The position numbers were made by a program, and so were the translations under genes. DNA of 64,000 nucleotides from Pigmentiphaga sp. NML030171 (GTDB lineage: Bacteria; Pseudomonadota; Gammaproteobacteria; Burkholderiales; Burkholderiaceae_B), in contig NZ_NINX01000018.1 in the NCBI RefSeq assembly GCF_002188635.1, positions 21,154 through 85,153 on the forward strand, in the 5' to 3' direction. Position 1 is the first letter of the stretch. Each line of letters begins with the position of its first letter. Positions 17,153-27,721 of this stretch are shown in pieces. Under the pieces are notes generated by a model. That model did no database searches and was not told where the DNA came from. It was given only the letters and a program-made list of their open reading frames with translations.

Positions 17153-17941
17153 TCAGCGCACGATACCGCGCGTGGCGGTATCGAGGAAGGCCAGCAAGGT
17201 GGACAGCGGAGCATCGAGCTCGGGATCCTCGGCACGCCTGGCCTGGAGCGCCGCGCGCGCCTCGTCCAGCGTCAGGCCCTGGCGGTACAGCGTCTTGTAG
17301 GCGGCCCGCAGTCCGGAGATCTGCGCCGGCGTGAAACCGCGCCGCTTCAGGCCCTCGACGTTGATGCCGACGGCCCTGGCCGGACTGCCCGAGGACGTGA
17401 CGAAGGGCGGCAGGTCCTGCAGCAGCGTGGAATGGACGCTGGTCATGGCATGCGCGCCGATCTTGACGAACTGGTGCACGCCGGTCATGCCGCCCAGGAA
17501 TACGTGGTCGCCGATGTGCACATGGCCGGCCAGCTGCGTGCCGTTGGCCAGGATGATGTGGCTGCCCAGCTGGCAATCATGGGCCACGTGCACGTAGGCC
17601 ATGATCCAGTTGTCGTTGCCCAGGCGCGTCGCACCCGCGTCCTGCACCGTGCCGGTGTTGATGGTGCAGCATTCGCGTATCGTGTTGCCGTCGCCGATCT
17701 CCAGGCGGGTGGGCTCGCCGGCGTACTTCTTGTCCTGCGGCTCGGCACCGATCGAGCACGACGGGAAGAAGCGGTTGCCGCGCCCTATCGTCGTATGGCC
17801 GTCGATGACGCAATGCGGTCCGATCTCGGTGTCGGCGCCGATGCGCACGTTCGGCCCGATCATGCTGAAGGGGCCGACCGTCACGCTGTCGTCCAGCCGG
17901 GCGGCCGGATCGACGATAGCGGTGGGATGTATCCTCGCCAC
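17153..17941 (-). CDS. lpxA: UDP-N-acetylglucosamine acyltransferase
   Basis: A 262-aa left-handed beta-helix enzyme that starts lipid A synthesis by transferring a 3-hydroxyacyl chain from ACP to UDP-GlcNAc. Hexapeptide repeats fill residues 1-185. The catalytic His is in YVHVAHDC (residue 121), and GGMTGVHQFVKIGAH is conserved. In the segment that sets acyl-chain length, E. coli has MVGGCSG, with Gly173 as the ruler; here it is MTSVHST, with Val at the aligned position, suggesting a chain shorter than C14. It lies between fabZ and lpxB, as in most Proteobacteria. Confidence 0.96.
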   Translation of the reverse strand: MARIHPTAIVDPAARLDDSVTVGPFSMIGPNVRIGADTEIGPHCVIDGHTTIGRGNRFFPSCSIGAEPQDKKYAGEPTRLEIGDGNTIRECCTINTGTVQDAGATRLGNDNWIMAYVHVAHDCQLGSHIILANGTQLAGHVHIGDHVFLGGMTGVHQFVKIGAHAMTSVHSTLLQDLPPFVTSSGSPARAVGINVEGLKRRGFTPAQISGLRAAYKTLYRQGLTLDEARAALQARRAEDPELDAPLSTLLAFLDTATRGIVR

Positions 17942-17953
17942 GAAAACCTTCCG

Positions 17954-18400
17954 TCAGGGTTCAAGGATGCGCATGGTGCACATCAGGTCCGCCTCGGCCG
18001 CGACCTGTCCGTCCACCAGCGCCTTGCCGTTGTACTTCCAGATGCCGCGCGACGAACGCTCGACGTTGACCTCCAGGCGCAGCTGGTCCCCCGGGACCAC
18101 GGGCCGCTTGAAGCGGGCGCCGTCGATGCCGACGAAGTAGTACACCGTGTTGTCGTCGGGCTTCTTGCCGGCCGCGGTGAACGACGTGATGGCGGCCGCC
18201 TGGGCCATGGCCTCGAGGATCAGCACGCCCGGCATGACGGGATGGTGCGGGAAATGGCCGGTGAAGAACGGCTCGTTGATCGACACGTTCTTGATCGCGA
18301 GGATGGATTCCCCGGGCTTGACGTCGATGACCCGATCGATCAGCAGCATCGGATAGCGATGCGGCAAATGGTCGAGTATCCCCTTGATGTCCATTTCCAT
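17954..18400 (-). CDS. fabZ: 3-hydroxyacyl-[acyl-carrier-protein] dehydratase
   Basis: A 148-aa hot-dog fold dehydratase of fatty-acid elongation, competing with LpxA and LpxD for 3-hydroxyacyl-ACP. The catalytic His lies in [14 protein letters not shown] and [13 protein letters not shown]; the catalytic Glu is in LILEAMAQA. Both ATG 18400 and ATG 18394 are possible; the first gives MEMDIKG. It is in the lpxD-fabZ-lpxA-lpxB order, 12 bases before lpxA. Confidence 0.95.
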   Translation of the reverse strand: MEMDIKGILDHLPHRYPMLLIDRVIDVKPGESILAIKNVSINEPFFTGHFPHHPVMPGVLILEAMAQAAAITSFTAAGKKPDDNTVYYFVGIDGARFKRPVVPGDQLRLEVNVERSSRGIWKYNGKALVDGQVAAEADLMCTMRILEP

Positions 18401-18452
18401 ACAGATTCCAGTATTTGATGCGCGGCGGGCCGCTGCGGCGCCCGCCCGCCTT

Positions 18453-19574
18453 TTACTTCTTTTCCAGCGCCTTGATCCGCTTGGCCATGGTGGCCAGGTG
18501 CCTGACAGCGACCGCGTTGCGCTCCCACTGGGCGTGCTCGGTCATCGGGAAGAAACCAGTGTACTGCCCCGGCTTGTCGATGTTGCTGTGCACCGGGGTT
18601 GCCGCCGAGATGAAGACGTCGTCGCCGATCTTCAGGTGGCCCCCTATCATCGCGGCCCCGCCGATGGAACAGCGCTGGCCGATGGTGGTCGATCCGGCGA
18701 TGCCCACGCAGGCCGCCATCGCGGTGTGGTCGCCGATGCGGCAGTTGTGGCCGATCATGATCTGGTTGTCGATCTTGACGCCGTTGCCGATCACGGTGTC
18801 GTCCAGCGCGCCGCGATCGATGGTGGTGTTGGCGCCGATCTCGACGTCATCGCCGATACGCACGCCCCCGAACTGCGGGATCTTGGTCCAGGCTCCCTTG
18901 GCCCGGGACGGATCGGGCGCGAACCCGAAGCCGTCATCGCCGATGACCGCTCCCGACAAGACGACGCAACGCGCGCCCATGCTGACCCCCCGGTACAGCG
19001 TGACACGCGGATGCAGCACCGTATCGGCGCCGACGCGGCAGCCCTCGCCCACGACGCAACCCGCACCGATGCGGGCGCGCGGCCCGATCTGCGCGCCGGC
19101 CTCGATGACCGCGAGCGGCCCCACGTGGGCGCTGGGATCGACGCTGGCGTCGGGCGCGACGACGGCCGACGGATGGATGGAGCCGGCGGGCTGGGGATGC
19201 AATTGCCGGTCGAACCATTGCCCGATCCGCGCGAACAGCAGATAGGGCGAATTGCAGACCACCAGCGGCAGCGCCTGCTCGGCGCGGCCTGCCTGCGAGA
19301 GGCTTTCGCGATAGGCTTGCGCCACCTCGGCCGTGACCAGCACGACCGCTGCGCGCGCATCGATCAGTTGCGACTGGTAACGGGGATTGGCGACGAAACT
19401 CAGTTCCTGCGGCCCCGCGTGCTCGAGATTCGCGATGCCCGCGACCACGACTTCGGCGCTGGGGAGCGCTTGCGCCCCCCCCGGCTCGATCGTCCACGTC
19501 AACCCGCTGGTATCGGTTTCGTCGAGCAGCCTTTGCAGTACCGGCGCCTTGGTCGTGTCAAGCAGGATGGGCAT
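18453..19574 (-). CDS. lpxD: UDP-3-O-acylglucosamine N-acyltransferase
   Basis: A 373-aa trimeric left-handed beta-helix acyltransferase adding the second, N-linked 3-hydroxyacyl chain in lipid A synthesis. The N-terminal uridine-binding domain (NPRYQSQL) is followed by hexapeptide repeats from about residue 130. The GDDGFGFAP segment and catalytic [13 protein letters not shown] are present. The C-terminal helical arm ends RIKALEKK. It lies 43 bases after skp and 52 bases before fabZ. Confidence 0.96.
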   Translation of the reverse strand: MPILLDTTKAPVLQRLLDETDTSGLTWTIEPGGAQALPSAEVVVAGIANLEHAGPQELSFVANPRYQSQLIDARAAVVLVTAEVAQAYRESLSQAGRAEQALPLVVCNSPYLLFARIGQWFDRQLHPQPAGSIHPSAVVAPDASVDPSAHVGPLAVIEAGAQIGPRARIGAGCVVGEGCRVGADTVLHPRVTLYRGVSMGARCVVLSGAVIGDDGFGFAPDPSRAKGAWTKIPQFGGVRIGDDVEIGANTTIDRGALDDTVIGNGVKIDNQIMIGHNCRIGDHTAMAACVGIAGSTTIGQRCSIGGAAMIGGHLKIGDDVFISAATPVHSNIDKPGQYTGFFPMTEHAQWERNAVAVRHLATMAKRIKALEKK

Positions 19575-19617
19575 GCGAAGCTCGCGCGGACGACAGGAAC
19601 ATGCGAGAGCGGCGCAA

Positions 19618-20190
19618 TTACTTGGCGCCGCTGTTCAGGGCCTTCAGGACCTTGTCGGTGATGTCGACACGCGGGCTGACCACGACGGCTTCCTGGAAGA
19701 TCAGGTCGTAGTTTTCCTGCTCGGCGATCTGCTTGATCACGCGGTTGGCGCGCTCGAGGATCTGCGAGAGCTCCTCGTTGCGGCGCTGGTTCAGGTCCTC
19801 CTGGAACTCGCGGCGCTTGCGCTGGAAGTCCTTGTCGAGGTCGCTCAGGTCGCGCTGGCGGCGGGTGCGATCGGATTCGGACAGTACGGCGCTGTCCTTG
19901 TCCAGCTGCTCGGACTGGGTGCGCAGGCGATTGGCCATGTCTTGCAGCTCGGCATCGCGCTTCTTGAAGTCGGCTTCGATCTTGGCCTGGGCGGCCTTGG
20001 CCGGCGCGGCGTCGCGGAAGATCCGCTCGGTATTGACGAAGCCGATCTTGACCGGGGCCTGGGATGCCTGGGCATGAGCCGCGCCGACAGCGGCACTAGA
20101 AAGCACCAGCGCCGCCAGCACCCGGCCGGCACCCTTGACTGCAGAGGAGGCGGTCAGACTGGTGGCAGATGTCGAAAACATGCGGATCAT
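19618..20190 (-). CDS. skp: Periplasmic chaperone Skp/OmpH
   Basis: A 190-aa OmpH-family chaperone that carries unfolded outer-membrane proteins to the Bam complex. A long N-terminal region ends in the signal cleavage site AHAQA (about residue 40), followed by [11 protein letters not shown]. Residues 65-155 are a charged coiled coil ([15 protein letters not shown] heptads; [17 protein letters not shown]), the tentacle arms of the trimer. The stretch upstream of the hydrophobic core is longer than typical, so translation might begin at the internal Met4 rather than Met1. It lies between bamA and lpxD. Confidence 0.93.
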   Translation of the reverse strand: MIRMFSTSATSLTASSAVKGAGRVLAALVLSSAAVGAAHAQASQAPVKIGFVNTERIFRDAAPAKAAQAKIEADFKKRDAELQDMANRLRTQSEQLDKDSAVLSESDRTRRQRDLSDLDKDFQRKRREFQEDLNQRRNEELSQILERANRVIKQIAEQENYDLIFQEAVVVSPRVDITDKVLKALNSGAK

Positions 20191-20338
20191 TTATTTCTCG
20201 CTAGGAAGGTAGTCGTGTATTTTGCCACTAATGGCGCCGGGCCGGGCAAGCGCCCGGGGCCGCGCCCTGGTAATTGGTTGTAGCAGAAAAATTCCCGGGC
20301 GGGCATAGGCCTTGCGGCCGCCCGCCTCGTTCGCCTCG

Positions 20339-22633
20339 TCAGAACCCCGTGCCGATCTGGAACTGGAAGCTCTGGGTCCGGTCCTGCGGCTTGGCGTTGA
20401 GCGCCTTGCCGAAGGAGATCTTCAGAGGACCGATGGGCGATTGCCAGCTCAGGCCGATACCGGCCGAGTAGCGCAGCTGGCCCAGGTTGATGTTCTCCTC
20501 GTCGGCGTAGACGTTACCCGCGTCGGCGAACAGGAACCAGCGCAGCGTGCGGTCCTGCTGGGTGCCGGGGAACGGCAGCAGCAGCTCGGCGTTGGCGATG
20601 ACCCGCTTGGCGCCGCCCAGGCTGTCGCCGTTCTTGCTGTCGCGCGGACCCAGCGAACCGCCGTCGAAGCCGCGCACCGATCCGATACCGCCGGCGTACA
20701 CGTTCTTGAGCAGCGGGTACGGCCGGCCGCCGAAGCCCTTGCCGTAGTCGACCTGGCCGTTCAACGCCAGCGTCATGCTGCGCGTGATGGGCCAGTAGTA
20801 CTGGTGCTGGTAGCTGGCCTTGTAGTAGCGCAGGTCGCCGAACAGCGAGGTTTCGCCGGCCGCGCGCTGGTAGGTGCCGCGCGTGGGCGCCAGCGCGCTG
20901 TCGCGCCGGTCGTTGCTCCAGCCCACCGAGAAGATGACGGCGTTGCTGCGAGCCCCGAAGGTATTGACGTAGTCGATGAAGCGCTGGGGGCTGCTGTCGT
21001 AGATGTCGATGTCGTTGGCTTCCAGCGCGGTGCCGAAGAACACGCGCTGGGTTTCCGTGAACGGCACGCCGAACGTCAGGCTCGCCCCCATGGTCTTGAT
21101 GCGGTAGTCGCCGGTGTTGATCGACAGCGGACGCAGCGTACGGTAGTACAGGCTGGTCGAGCGGCTGATGCCATCCTGCGTGAAGTACGGATTGGTCTGG
21201 CTGATCGCGATCGTGCGGTAGGTCTTGCCGGTGTTCAGCTCCAGGCCGGCGGTGGTGCCGCTGCCGAAGATGTTGTCCTGGCTGATGCCCGCCGACAGCA
21301 CCACCTTGTCGGTACTGCTGAAGCCCGCGCCCAGGTTGATCATGCCGGTCGGCTTTTCCTGGACGTTCACGTTGACGTCGATCTGGTCGGGCGTGCCCGG
21401 CACCGGCGGCGTCTCGATGTTGATGTTCTGGAAGTAGCCCAGGCGGTCGATCCGGTCGCGCGACAGCTGGATCTTGCCGGCGTCGTACCAGGCGCTCTCG
21501 AGCTGGCGCATCTCGCGGCGGATCACGACGTCGCGGGTGCGGGTGTTGCCGCCGATGTTCACGCGGCGCACGTACACGCGGCGGTTGGGATCGACGAAGA
21601 AGGTGATGGCCGCCGTTTTTTTCTCGCGATCGACCTGGGGCGTGGCGTTGACGTTACTGAAGGCATAGCCCAGCTTGCCCAGGTAGTCGGTGATGGCCTT
21701 GCTGGAGGCGTTGACCTTCTCGGCCGAGAAGGTCTCGCCCGGCTTGACCGTGATCAGCTTGTTGAGCTCGTCGTCCAGGCCCAGCAGGTCGCCCGCCAGC
21801 TTGACGTCGCTGACCGAGTATTTGTCGCCTTCGGTGATGGACAGGGTGATGAAGATGTCCTTGCGGTCGGGCGAGATCGTGACCTGCGGCGAATCGACGT
21901 TGAATTCCAGGTAGCCCCGGTTCATGTAGTACGAACGCAGCGTTTCGATGTCGCCCTGCAGCTTCTGCCGCGAATACTGGTCGGCCTTGGTGTACCAGGT
22001 CAGCCAGCCCGGCGTGGTCAGCTGCAGCAGGTCCAGCAGTTCGCTTTCGCGGATGGCCTTGGCGCCGATGATCTTGATGCCCGCGATGCGCGCGACGTCG
22101 CCCTCGAAGATGTCGAAGGTGATGCCGACGCGGTTGCGCTCGAGCGGCGTGATCGTGGGCACGATCTCGACCGAGTACTTGCCGCGCGCCAGGTACTGGC
22201 GCTTGAGTTCCTGCACGGCGCGATCGAGCAAGGCGCGGTCGAAGATGCGGGCCTCGGCGAAGCCCACTTCGGCCAGCGACTTGAGCACGTTGGCGGACTC
22301 GAATTCGCGCATGCCGTTGAAGGAGATCGCGGCGATCGCCGGGCGTTCGTCGACGATGACCACCACCACGTCGTTCTCGACCTCGATGCGCACGTCGCGG
22401 AAGAAGCCGGTACCGTACAGCGCCCGCACCGCCTGCGTGGCCTGCTCTTCGGTGAAGCGTTCGCCCACCTTGACCGGCAGGTATCCGAACACCGTACCGG
22501 CCTCGGTACGCTGGATGCCTTCCACCCGGATATCGCGGACGACGAAGGGATCGAAGGCGTAGGCCAGGGGGGTGGCCGCCATGGCCAGCAAAATGGACAG
22601 CAGACGCGGCATGCGCCGGGTGCGATTGGTCAT
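20339..22633 (-). CDS. bamA: Outer-membrane protein assembly factor BamA
   Basis: A 764-aa Omp85 protein and core of the beta-barrel assembly machine. Signal peptide residues 1-26 end in AYA, before FDPFVVRDIRVEG. Five POTRA domains span about residues 27-425. The C-terminal barrel contains the VRGF-type signature (GSVRGFDGGSLGPRD) and ends in Phe (FQIGTGF), the usual outer-membrane targeting residue. The ATG at 22633 (MTNRTRRMPRLL) is chosen because it starts a proper signal peptide. The upstream gene is rseP. Confidence 0.97.
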   Translation of the reverse strand: MTNRTRRMPRLLSILLAMAATPLAYAFDPFVVRDIRVEGIQRTEAGTVFGYLPVKVGERFTEEQATQAVRALYGTGFFRDVRIEVENDVVVVIVDERPAIAAISFNGMREFESANVLKSLAEVGFAEARIFDRALLDRAVQELKRQYLARGKYSVEIVPTITPLERNRVGITFDIFEGDVARIAGIKIIGAKAIRESELLDLLQLTTPGWLTWYTKADQYSRQKLQGDIETLRSYYMNRGYLEFNVDSPQVTISPDRKDIFITLSITEGDKYSVSDVKLAGDLLGLDDELNKLITVKPGETFSAEKVNASSKAITDYLGKLGYAFSNVNATPQVDREKKTAAITFFVDPNRRVYVRRVNIGGNTRTRDVVIRREMRQLESAWYDAGKIQLSRDRIDRLGYFQNINIETPPVPGTPDQIDVNVNVQEKPTGMINLGAGFSSTDKVVLSAGISQDNIFGSGTTAGLELNTGKTYRTIAISQTNPYFTQDGISRSTSLYYRTLRPLSINTGDYRIKTMGASLTFGVPFTETQRVFFGTALEANDIDIYDSSPQRFIDYVNTFGARSNAVIFSVGWSNDRRDSALAPTRGTYQRAAGETSLFGDLRYYKASYQHQYYWPITRSMTLALNGQVDYGKGFGGRPYPLLKNVYAGGIGSVRGFDGGSLGPRDSKNGDSLGGAKRVIANAELLLPFPGTQQDRTLRWFLFADAGNVYADEENINLGQLRYSAGIGLSWQSPIGPLKISFGKALNAKPQDRTQSFQFQIGTGF

Positions 22634-22753
22634 GCGTAATCCCGGAGTTTTCTTAATTGAGTGATATGCGAAAGCGCGGCGTGCGGCTCGACCCGGCCCG
22701 GGCGGTCGAGGCACGGTCCGCTAAGGCGGCAGGCAAGGCGGCGCGCATGGGTT

Positions 22754-24088
22754 CTAGGTCAGCAGTCGCGTAAAGTCGTTGAACAAGGCAACGGCCATCA
22801 GCACCATCAGGATGCCGAACCCGGCGCGCTGCCCCATTTCCATCCAGCGTTCCGGCGGCGGACTGCCCCGGATGATCTCGACGAGATAATACAGCAGGTG
22901 CCCCCCGTCCAGCATGGGAATGGGCAGGAGATTCAGCACGCCCAGGCTGACGCTGACCAGCGCCAGGAAGGCGATGTAGGCCTCCAGGCCCATCCTGGCC
23001 GTCTGGCCGGCGTAGTCGGCGATGGTCACCGGCCCGCTGAGGTTGCTCAGGGCCACGTCCCCCACCAGCATCTTGCCCAGCATCCGCAGCGAGAACCAGG
23101 ACACCTCGGCGGTGCGGCGGGCGCCCATGGCCAGGCTTTCGACCGGACCATGGCGCACGGTGATGAGCTGGATGTCGCCGCCGATCTGGGCGCCGATGCG
23201 GCCCACCAGCGTACCGTCCGCCTGGCGCTCCTCGCGCGGCAGGACGTCGATCGCCAGCGCCGCCCCGTCGCGTATCACGGACAGGCGCAGCGGCTGGCCG
23301 GCATGCGCCTGGATCAGCGTGATCAGTTCGGTGGCCGAGGGATCCTTCTTGTCGCCTGCCGCCACCACCCTGTCGCCGGCCAGCAGGCCCGCCTGGGCGG
23401 CGGCGCTCTCGGGCACGATGCCGCGGATCACGGGTTTCGGGCTGGCCAGGCCGAAGCCCTCGCGGCCCAGCACGTCGCCTTCCATCTGGCCCAGCGCGGC
23501 GCGGGAGAAGTCGACCGTGCGCACGCGGCGCTCGCCGCTGGCCGTCTGCACCTCGACGGCGGGACGGGCCTTGTCGGTCAGGCTCTTGAGCAGCATCCAC
23601 CGCGCGTCGCCCCAGGTACCCACCTGGGCGCCGTCGATGGCGAGGATGCGGTCGCCCGCCTGGACGCCCGCCGCGAAGGCCGGCGTGCCGGCCGCCGGCG
23701 CGCCCAGCACGGCCGCCGGTTCCTTGACGCCGGCCATGTTCAGCGCCGCGTACAGCAGCGCCGCGAGCACCAGGTTGAACACCGGCCCGGCCGCGACGAT
23801 GGCGATGCGCTTGCCCACCGGCTGGGCATTGAACGCGCGGCCCCGCTCGGCGGCGGGCACCTCGCCCTCGCGCTCGTCCAGCATCTTCACGTAACCGCCC
23901 AGCGGGATCGCCGACAGGGCCCATTCGGTGCCGTGGCGGTCGGTGCGCTTGCACAGCACCTTGCCGAATCCCACCGAGAACCTCAGGATGCGCACCCCGC
24001 ACGCGCGGGCCACGAGGTAGTGCCCCAGTTCGTGGATCACCACCAGCACGCCCAGCGCGACGGCGAAGGCCGCCAACGTCAACAACAT
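22754..24088 (-). CDS. rseP: Site-2 zinc metalloprotease RseP
   Basis: A 444-aa inner-membrane protease that cleaves anti-sigma factor RseA and signal-peptide remnants. The zinc motif is HELGH at residues 19-23 in the first membrane segment. Two PDZ domains occupy about residues 110-300 (GTPAFAAGVQAGDRIL and ESAAAQAGLLAGDRVV). The third zinc ligand is in LLPIPMLDGGH. It lies between dxr and bamA, the common proteobacterial order, linking envelope stress control to Bam and lipid A genes. Confidence 0.96.
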   Translation of the reverse strand: MLLTLAAFAVALGVLVVIHELGHYLVARACGVRILRFSVGFGKVLCKRTDRHGTEWALSAIPLGGYVKMLDEREGEVPAAERGRAFNAQPVGKRIAIVAAGPVFNLVLAALLYAALNMAGVKEPAAVLGAPAAGTPAFAAGVQAGDRILAIDGAQVGTWGDARWMLLKSLTDKARPAVEVQTASGERRVRTVDFSRAALGQMEGDVLGREGFGLASPKPVIRGIVPESAAAQAGLLAGDRVVAAGDKKDPSATELITLIQAHAGQPLRLSVIRDGAALAIDVLPREERQADGTLVGRIGAQIGGDIQLITVRHGPVESLAMGARRTAEVSWFSLRMLGKMLVGDVALSNLSGPVTIADYAGQTARMGLEAYIAFLALVSVSLGVLNLLPIPMLDGGHLLYYLVEIIRGSPPPERWMEMGQRAGFGILMVLMAVALFNDFTRLLT

Positions 24089-24255
24089 GGAAATCTCCTT
24101 GCTCCGGCATCCTGGCCTGGACGCCGAACCGACGATTTAACACGGAAATGCACGCCGGCTCCGGCAATACACGGGGAATCTCGGTAAGCGAACATGACAG
24201 GATCATCGGCCAAAGGCCGGTGGCCGCCAACCCGGGTGCGCGGCAAGCGCGCTTC

Positions 24256-25464
24256 CTAGGGCCCGGCGCTCCGGGCCAGGGCCTCGCCGGCCCGGGCGCG
24301 CGCCTCGCGGTCCAGGTCGAGCAGGGCTTCCAGGCTGCCCAGCCGGTCCGCGGCCCGGACCCAGGCGCCATCCAGCACGGTCTCGATGATAGCCGCGATT
24401 GCCGGATAGGGGGCGGCGCCCCGCAGGAAGGCCTCGACGGCCACTTCGTTGGCGGCGTTCAGGGCCACGCAGGCGCCCTGCCCGCCCCGCAACGCCTCGA
24501 ACGCCAGGCGCAGGCACGGAAAGCGGGCCAGGTCGGGGGCCTCGAAGTCCAGGCGGCCCAGCCGGGCCAGGTCCAGCGGGCCGACGCCCGTGGCGATGCG
24601 CTCGGGGAATGCGAGGCCGTACGCGATGGGGGTCCGCATGTCGGGATGCCCGAGCTGCGCCAGCACCGACCCGTCGTCGTACTCGACCATGGAGTGGATC
24701 ACGCTTTGCGGATGCACCACGACGTCGATGCGCTCCGGCGGCATCGCGAACAGCCAGTGCGCCTCGATGACCTCCAGCCCCTTGTTCAGCATCGTGGCCG
24801 AATCGACCGAGATCTTGCGCCCCATGGACCAATTGGGATGGGCACAGGCCTGGTCTGGGGTGACGTCCGCCAGGCTGTCCAGCGGCCGGGTACGGAATGG
24901 TCCGCCCGAGGCGGTCAACAGCAGCCGGCGCACGCCCGGCGCGGGCGCCTGGGCCGCCGACGCCCGGGCGCCATGGGGCAGGCACTGGAAGATGGCGTTG
25001 TGTTCGCTGTCGATAGGCAGGAGTTCGGCGCCGTTGTCGCGCACCGCGTCCATGAACAGGCGCCCCGCCACCACCAGGGCCTCTTTGTTCGCCAGCAGCA
25101 CCCGCTTGCCGGCGCTGGCGGCCGCCAGCGCCGAAGGCAGGCCCGCGGCGCCCACGATGGCGGCCATGACCGTGTCGCTGGCCTCGTCGGCGGCGGTATC
25201 GGCCAGCGCCTGCGCGCCCACGCGGATCTCCGGCAACCGTGCCCTGCCCCGCCACGCATCGACGAAACGCTGGCGCGCCGCATCATCGGGCACCACCACG
25301 ACGGCAGCCTGGCTGGCCTCCGCCTGGGCGGCGAGCTGTTCCATGCGGCTGTGGGCGCTCAGGGCATGGACGCGGTAGCGCTGCGGGTGGCGCGCGATCA
25401 CGTCCAGCGTGCTGGCGCCGATGGAGCCGGTGGCGCCCAGTATGGTGACGGTACGGAAGGTCAT
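24256..25464 (-). CDS. dxr: 1-deoxy-D-xylulose-5-phosphate reductoisomerase
   Basis: A 402-aa NADPH-dependent enzyme that makes MEP from DXP, the committed isoprenoid step. The N terminus has [17 protein letters not shown] (NADPH site), then [12 protein letters not shown]. The metal and substrate motifs are [18 protein letters not shown] and [18 protein letters not shown]. The ATG at 25464 overlaps the cdsA stop by four bases; longer open reading upstream belongs to the cdsA region. It lies upstream of rseP, with a 167-bp spacer in which I see no gene. Confidence 0.97.
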   Translation of the reverse strand: MTFRTVTILGATGSIGASTLDVIARHPQRYRVHALSAHSRMEQLAAQAEASQAAVVVVPDDAARQRFVDAWRGRARLPEIRVGAQALADTAADEASDTVMAAIVGAAGLPSALAAASAGKRVLLANKEALVVAGRLFMDAVRDNGAELLPIDSEHNAIFQCLPHGARASAAQAPAPGVRRLLLTASGGPFRTRPLDSLADVTPDQACAHPNWSMGRKISVDSATMLNKGLEVIEAHWLFAMPPERIDVVVHPQSVIHSMVEYDDGSVLAQLGHPDMRTPIAYGLAFPERIATGVGPLDLARLGRLDFEAPDLARFPCLRLAFEALRGGQGACVALNAANEVAVEAFLRGAAPYPAIAAIIETVLDGAWVRAADRLGSLEALLDLDREARARAGEALARSAGP

Positions 25465-26312
25465 GACAGCAGGACGGCCAGCGGCAGGACGGGAATCAGG
25501 GCATCGATGCGATCCAGCACGCCGCCGTGGCCCGGCAGCAGGTTGCTGGAATCCTTGATGCCGGCGCGCCGCTTGATGAGCGATTCGAACAGGTCGCCCG
25601 CGATGGACAGCGCCGCCAGCACCACGGCCAGGGCCAGGGCTCCGGCCCATCCCCAGCGCTCGACCAGGGCGGCGCCGAAGGTGCCGGGGAAGAAGCCGCA
25701 GGCCAGCACGAAGACGACCACGCACACGACGCCGCCCAGCGCGCCCTCGCGGGTCTTGCCCGGGCTGATGTGGGGTGCGAGCTTGTTGCGCCCCAGCGCG
25801 CGGCCGACGAAATACGCCGAGATGTCGGCGATCCAGACCACCGCCATCAGGGTGAGCAGGAAGGGCACGCCGCGTCCGAACGCCGCGGTCAGCGCCGACC
25901 AGGCGGCCAGCAGCGCGAACGGCGCCAGCGCGGTCAGCCAGGGGTTGCGAGGCTCGGCATCCGGACTGGCGCGAAACAGCATGGGGACCAGCAGGCCCAC
26001 CCAGACCGCCGAGACGGCGATCCACAGGCCGCGCCAGAAGCTGCCGGCGGGACCGGCCGAGAGGTCGGCGCCGCCGCTGTTCCAGCGCCAGGCGACCAGG
26101 GCGGCGCCCAGTACCACGCCCGCCGCGATGGCGGGCAGATGGGCGCGGCCGGTGCCGCCGCGGGGCGAAAGCGTCAGGCGCCACCACTCCCACAGCGCGC
26201 AGCCCACGAACACCGCCATCAGGATCTCGAAGGGGCGCGGATCGGCCACCGCCAGCACGGCGACCAGGACGATCAGCAGGACGATGGCGGTGACGACGCG
26301 CTGCCCGAGCAT
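25461..26312 (-). CDS. cdsA: Phosphatidate cytidylyltransferase
   Basis: A 283-aa polytopic inner-membrane enzyme making CDP-diacylglycerol from phosphatidic acid and CTP. Eight or so hydrophobic segments are visible. The family signature is near the C terminus: [18 protein letters not shown], then [22 protein letters not shown] is also conserved. It sits four bases after uppS and overlaps dxr by four bases, so uppS-cdsA-dxr is tightly coupled. Confidence 0.96.
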   Translation of the reverse strand: MLGQRVVTAIVLLIVLVAVLAVADPRPFEILMAVFVGCALWEWWRLTLSPRGGTGRAHLPAIAAGVVLGAALVAWRWNSGGADLSAGPAGSFWRGLWIAVSAVWVGLLVPMLFRASPDAEPRNPWLTALAPFALLAAWSALTAAFGRGVPFLLTLMAVVWIADISAYFVGRALGRNKLAPHISPGKTREGALGGVVCVVVFVLACGFFPGTFGAALVERWGWAGALALAVVLAALSIAGDLFESLIKRRAGIKDSSNLLPGHGGVLDRIDALIPVLPLAVLLS

Positions 26313-26316
26313 GGGT

Positions 26317-27096
26317 CTAGCCGCCGTTCGAGGAAACCGCCGCCGGCGCCTTCAGCTGGGCGCTGGTGCGGCCGAAGCGGCGCTCGCGGCTGCGATAGGA
26401 CTTGCACGCCAGATCCAGTTGATCGGCGTCGAAATCGGGCCAGAAGCAGTCGGTGAAATACAGCTCGGTATAGGCCAGTTGCCAGACCAGGAAGTTGGAG
26501 ATGCGCTGCTCGCCGCCCGTGCGGATGAACAGGTCCGGCTCCGGCGCGTACGCCATCGACAGATGCGGCGTCAGCATGGCCTCGTCCAGTTGCTCGGGAT
26601 GGGCAGCCAGGTCCGGACGCGCAGCCAGCAGGCGGCGCGTCGCTTCCAGGATGTCCCAGCGGCCGCCATAGTTGGCGGCGATCGTCAGCGTCAGGCGGTC
26701 GTTGTCGCGGGTGCGGGCTTCCACGTCGGCGATCAGCTCGCGCAGCCGGGGCTCGAACGCGCTGATGTCCCCCACGACCTTGAGCTTGATGCCGTTGCGG
26801 GCCAGCCTGGCGACCTCGCGCTCCAGCGCGTGGACGAACAGCCGCATCAGCAGGGACACCTCGTCGGGCGGACGGCGCCAGTTCTCGGAACTGAAGGCGA
26901 ACAGGGTCAGGTATTCGATGCCGCGAACGGCGCAGGCCTCCACCACCGCCCTGACGGCATCCACGCCCTTCTTGTGGCCCGCCACGCGGGGCAGGAAGCG
27001 CTGCGTGGCCCATCGGCCGTTGCCGTCCATGATGATCGCCACGTGCCTGGGCACGGCGTCGGTACGGGGAATGCCGAGGGTTGAACTCAGGACCAT
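26317..27096 (-). CDS. uppS: Undecaprenyl-diphosphate synthase (cis-prenyltransferase)
   Basis: A 259-aa enzyme adding eight isoprene units to FPP to give the C55 carrier lipid for peptidoglycan and O-antigen. The catalytic Asp is in [10 protein letters not shown] (about residue 24). [11 protein letters not shown] and the C-terminal [17 protein letters not shown] with [14 protein letters not shown] are conserved. It starts 36 bases after frr and belongs to the frr-uppS-cdsA-dxr-rseP run. Confidence 0.97.
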   Translation of the reverse strand: MVLSSTLGIPRTDAVPRHVAIIMDGNGRWATQRFLPRVAGHKKGVDAVRAVVEACAVRGIEYLTLFAFSSENWRRPPDEVSLLMRLFVHALEREVARLARNGIKLKVVGDISAFEPRLRELIADVEARTRDNDRLTLTIAANYGGRWDILEATRRLLAARPDLAAHPEQLDEAMLTPHLSMAYAPEPDLFIRTGGEQRISNFLVWQLAYTELYFTDCFWPDFDADQLDLACKSYRSRERRFGRTSAQLKAPAAVSSNGG

Positions 27097-27132
27097 GTCA
27101 GCTCCGCTGGGACCGAATGTACATGGCGGAAC

Positions 27133-27693
27133 TCAAACCGTCATGATCTCCGCTTCTTTCTGCGCGACCACCTTGTCGATCTCGGCGACGAAACGATCGG
27201 TCAGCTTCTGGACGTCGTCCTGCGCGCGGCGTTCTTCGTCCTCGGAGATTTCCTTGTCCTTGACCAGGCGCTTGAGCTGCTCGTTGGCGTCGCGCCGCAG
27301 GTTGCGCACGGCGACCTTGGCATCCTCGCCCTCGCTCTTGACCACCTTGGTCAGCTCGCGGCGGCGCTCTTCGGTCAGCGCCGGCATCGGCACGCGGATC
27401 AGGTCGCCCATGGACTGGGGGTTGAGACCCAGGTCGGATTCCCGGATGGCCTTCTCGACCACCTGGGCCATCTTCTTTTCCCACGCCTGGACGCTCAGGG
27501 TACGCGCATCCAGCACGCTGACGTTGGCGACCTGGCTCAGCGGAACCATGGAACCGTAGTACTCGACCTGGACATGGTCCAGTATGCCGGCATGGGCACG
27601 ACCCGTACGGATCTTCGCGAGACTGCCCTTCAGGGTCTCGATGGACTTGCCCATCTTGGTCTCGGCGTTTTTCTTGACGTCGGAAGCGCTCAT
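27133..27693 (-). CDS. frr: Ribosome recycling factor
   Basis: A 186-aa factor that, with EF-G, splits post-termination ribosomes. The whole length is typical: a three-helix bundle with an inserted beta domain ([28 protein letters not shown]) and the basic [16 protein letters not shown] region. It lies 28 bases after pyrH, the near-universal order. Confidence 0.97.
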   Translation of the reverse strand: MSASDVKKNAETKMGKSIETLKGSLAKIRTGRAHAGILDHVQVEYYGSMVPLSQVANVSVLDARTLSVQAWEKKMAQVVEKAIRESDLGLNPQSMGDLIRVPMPALTEERRRELTKVVKSEGEDAKVAVRNLRRDANEQLKRLVKDKEISEDEERRAQDDVQKLTDRFVAEIDKVVAQKEAEIMTV

Positions 27694-27721
27694 TGCGGTC
27701 TCCTAAATGCTGAACAATCGA

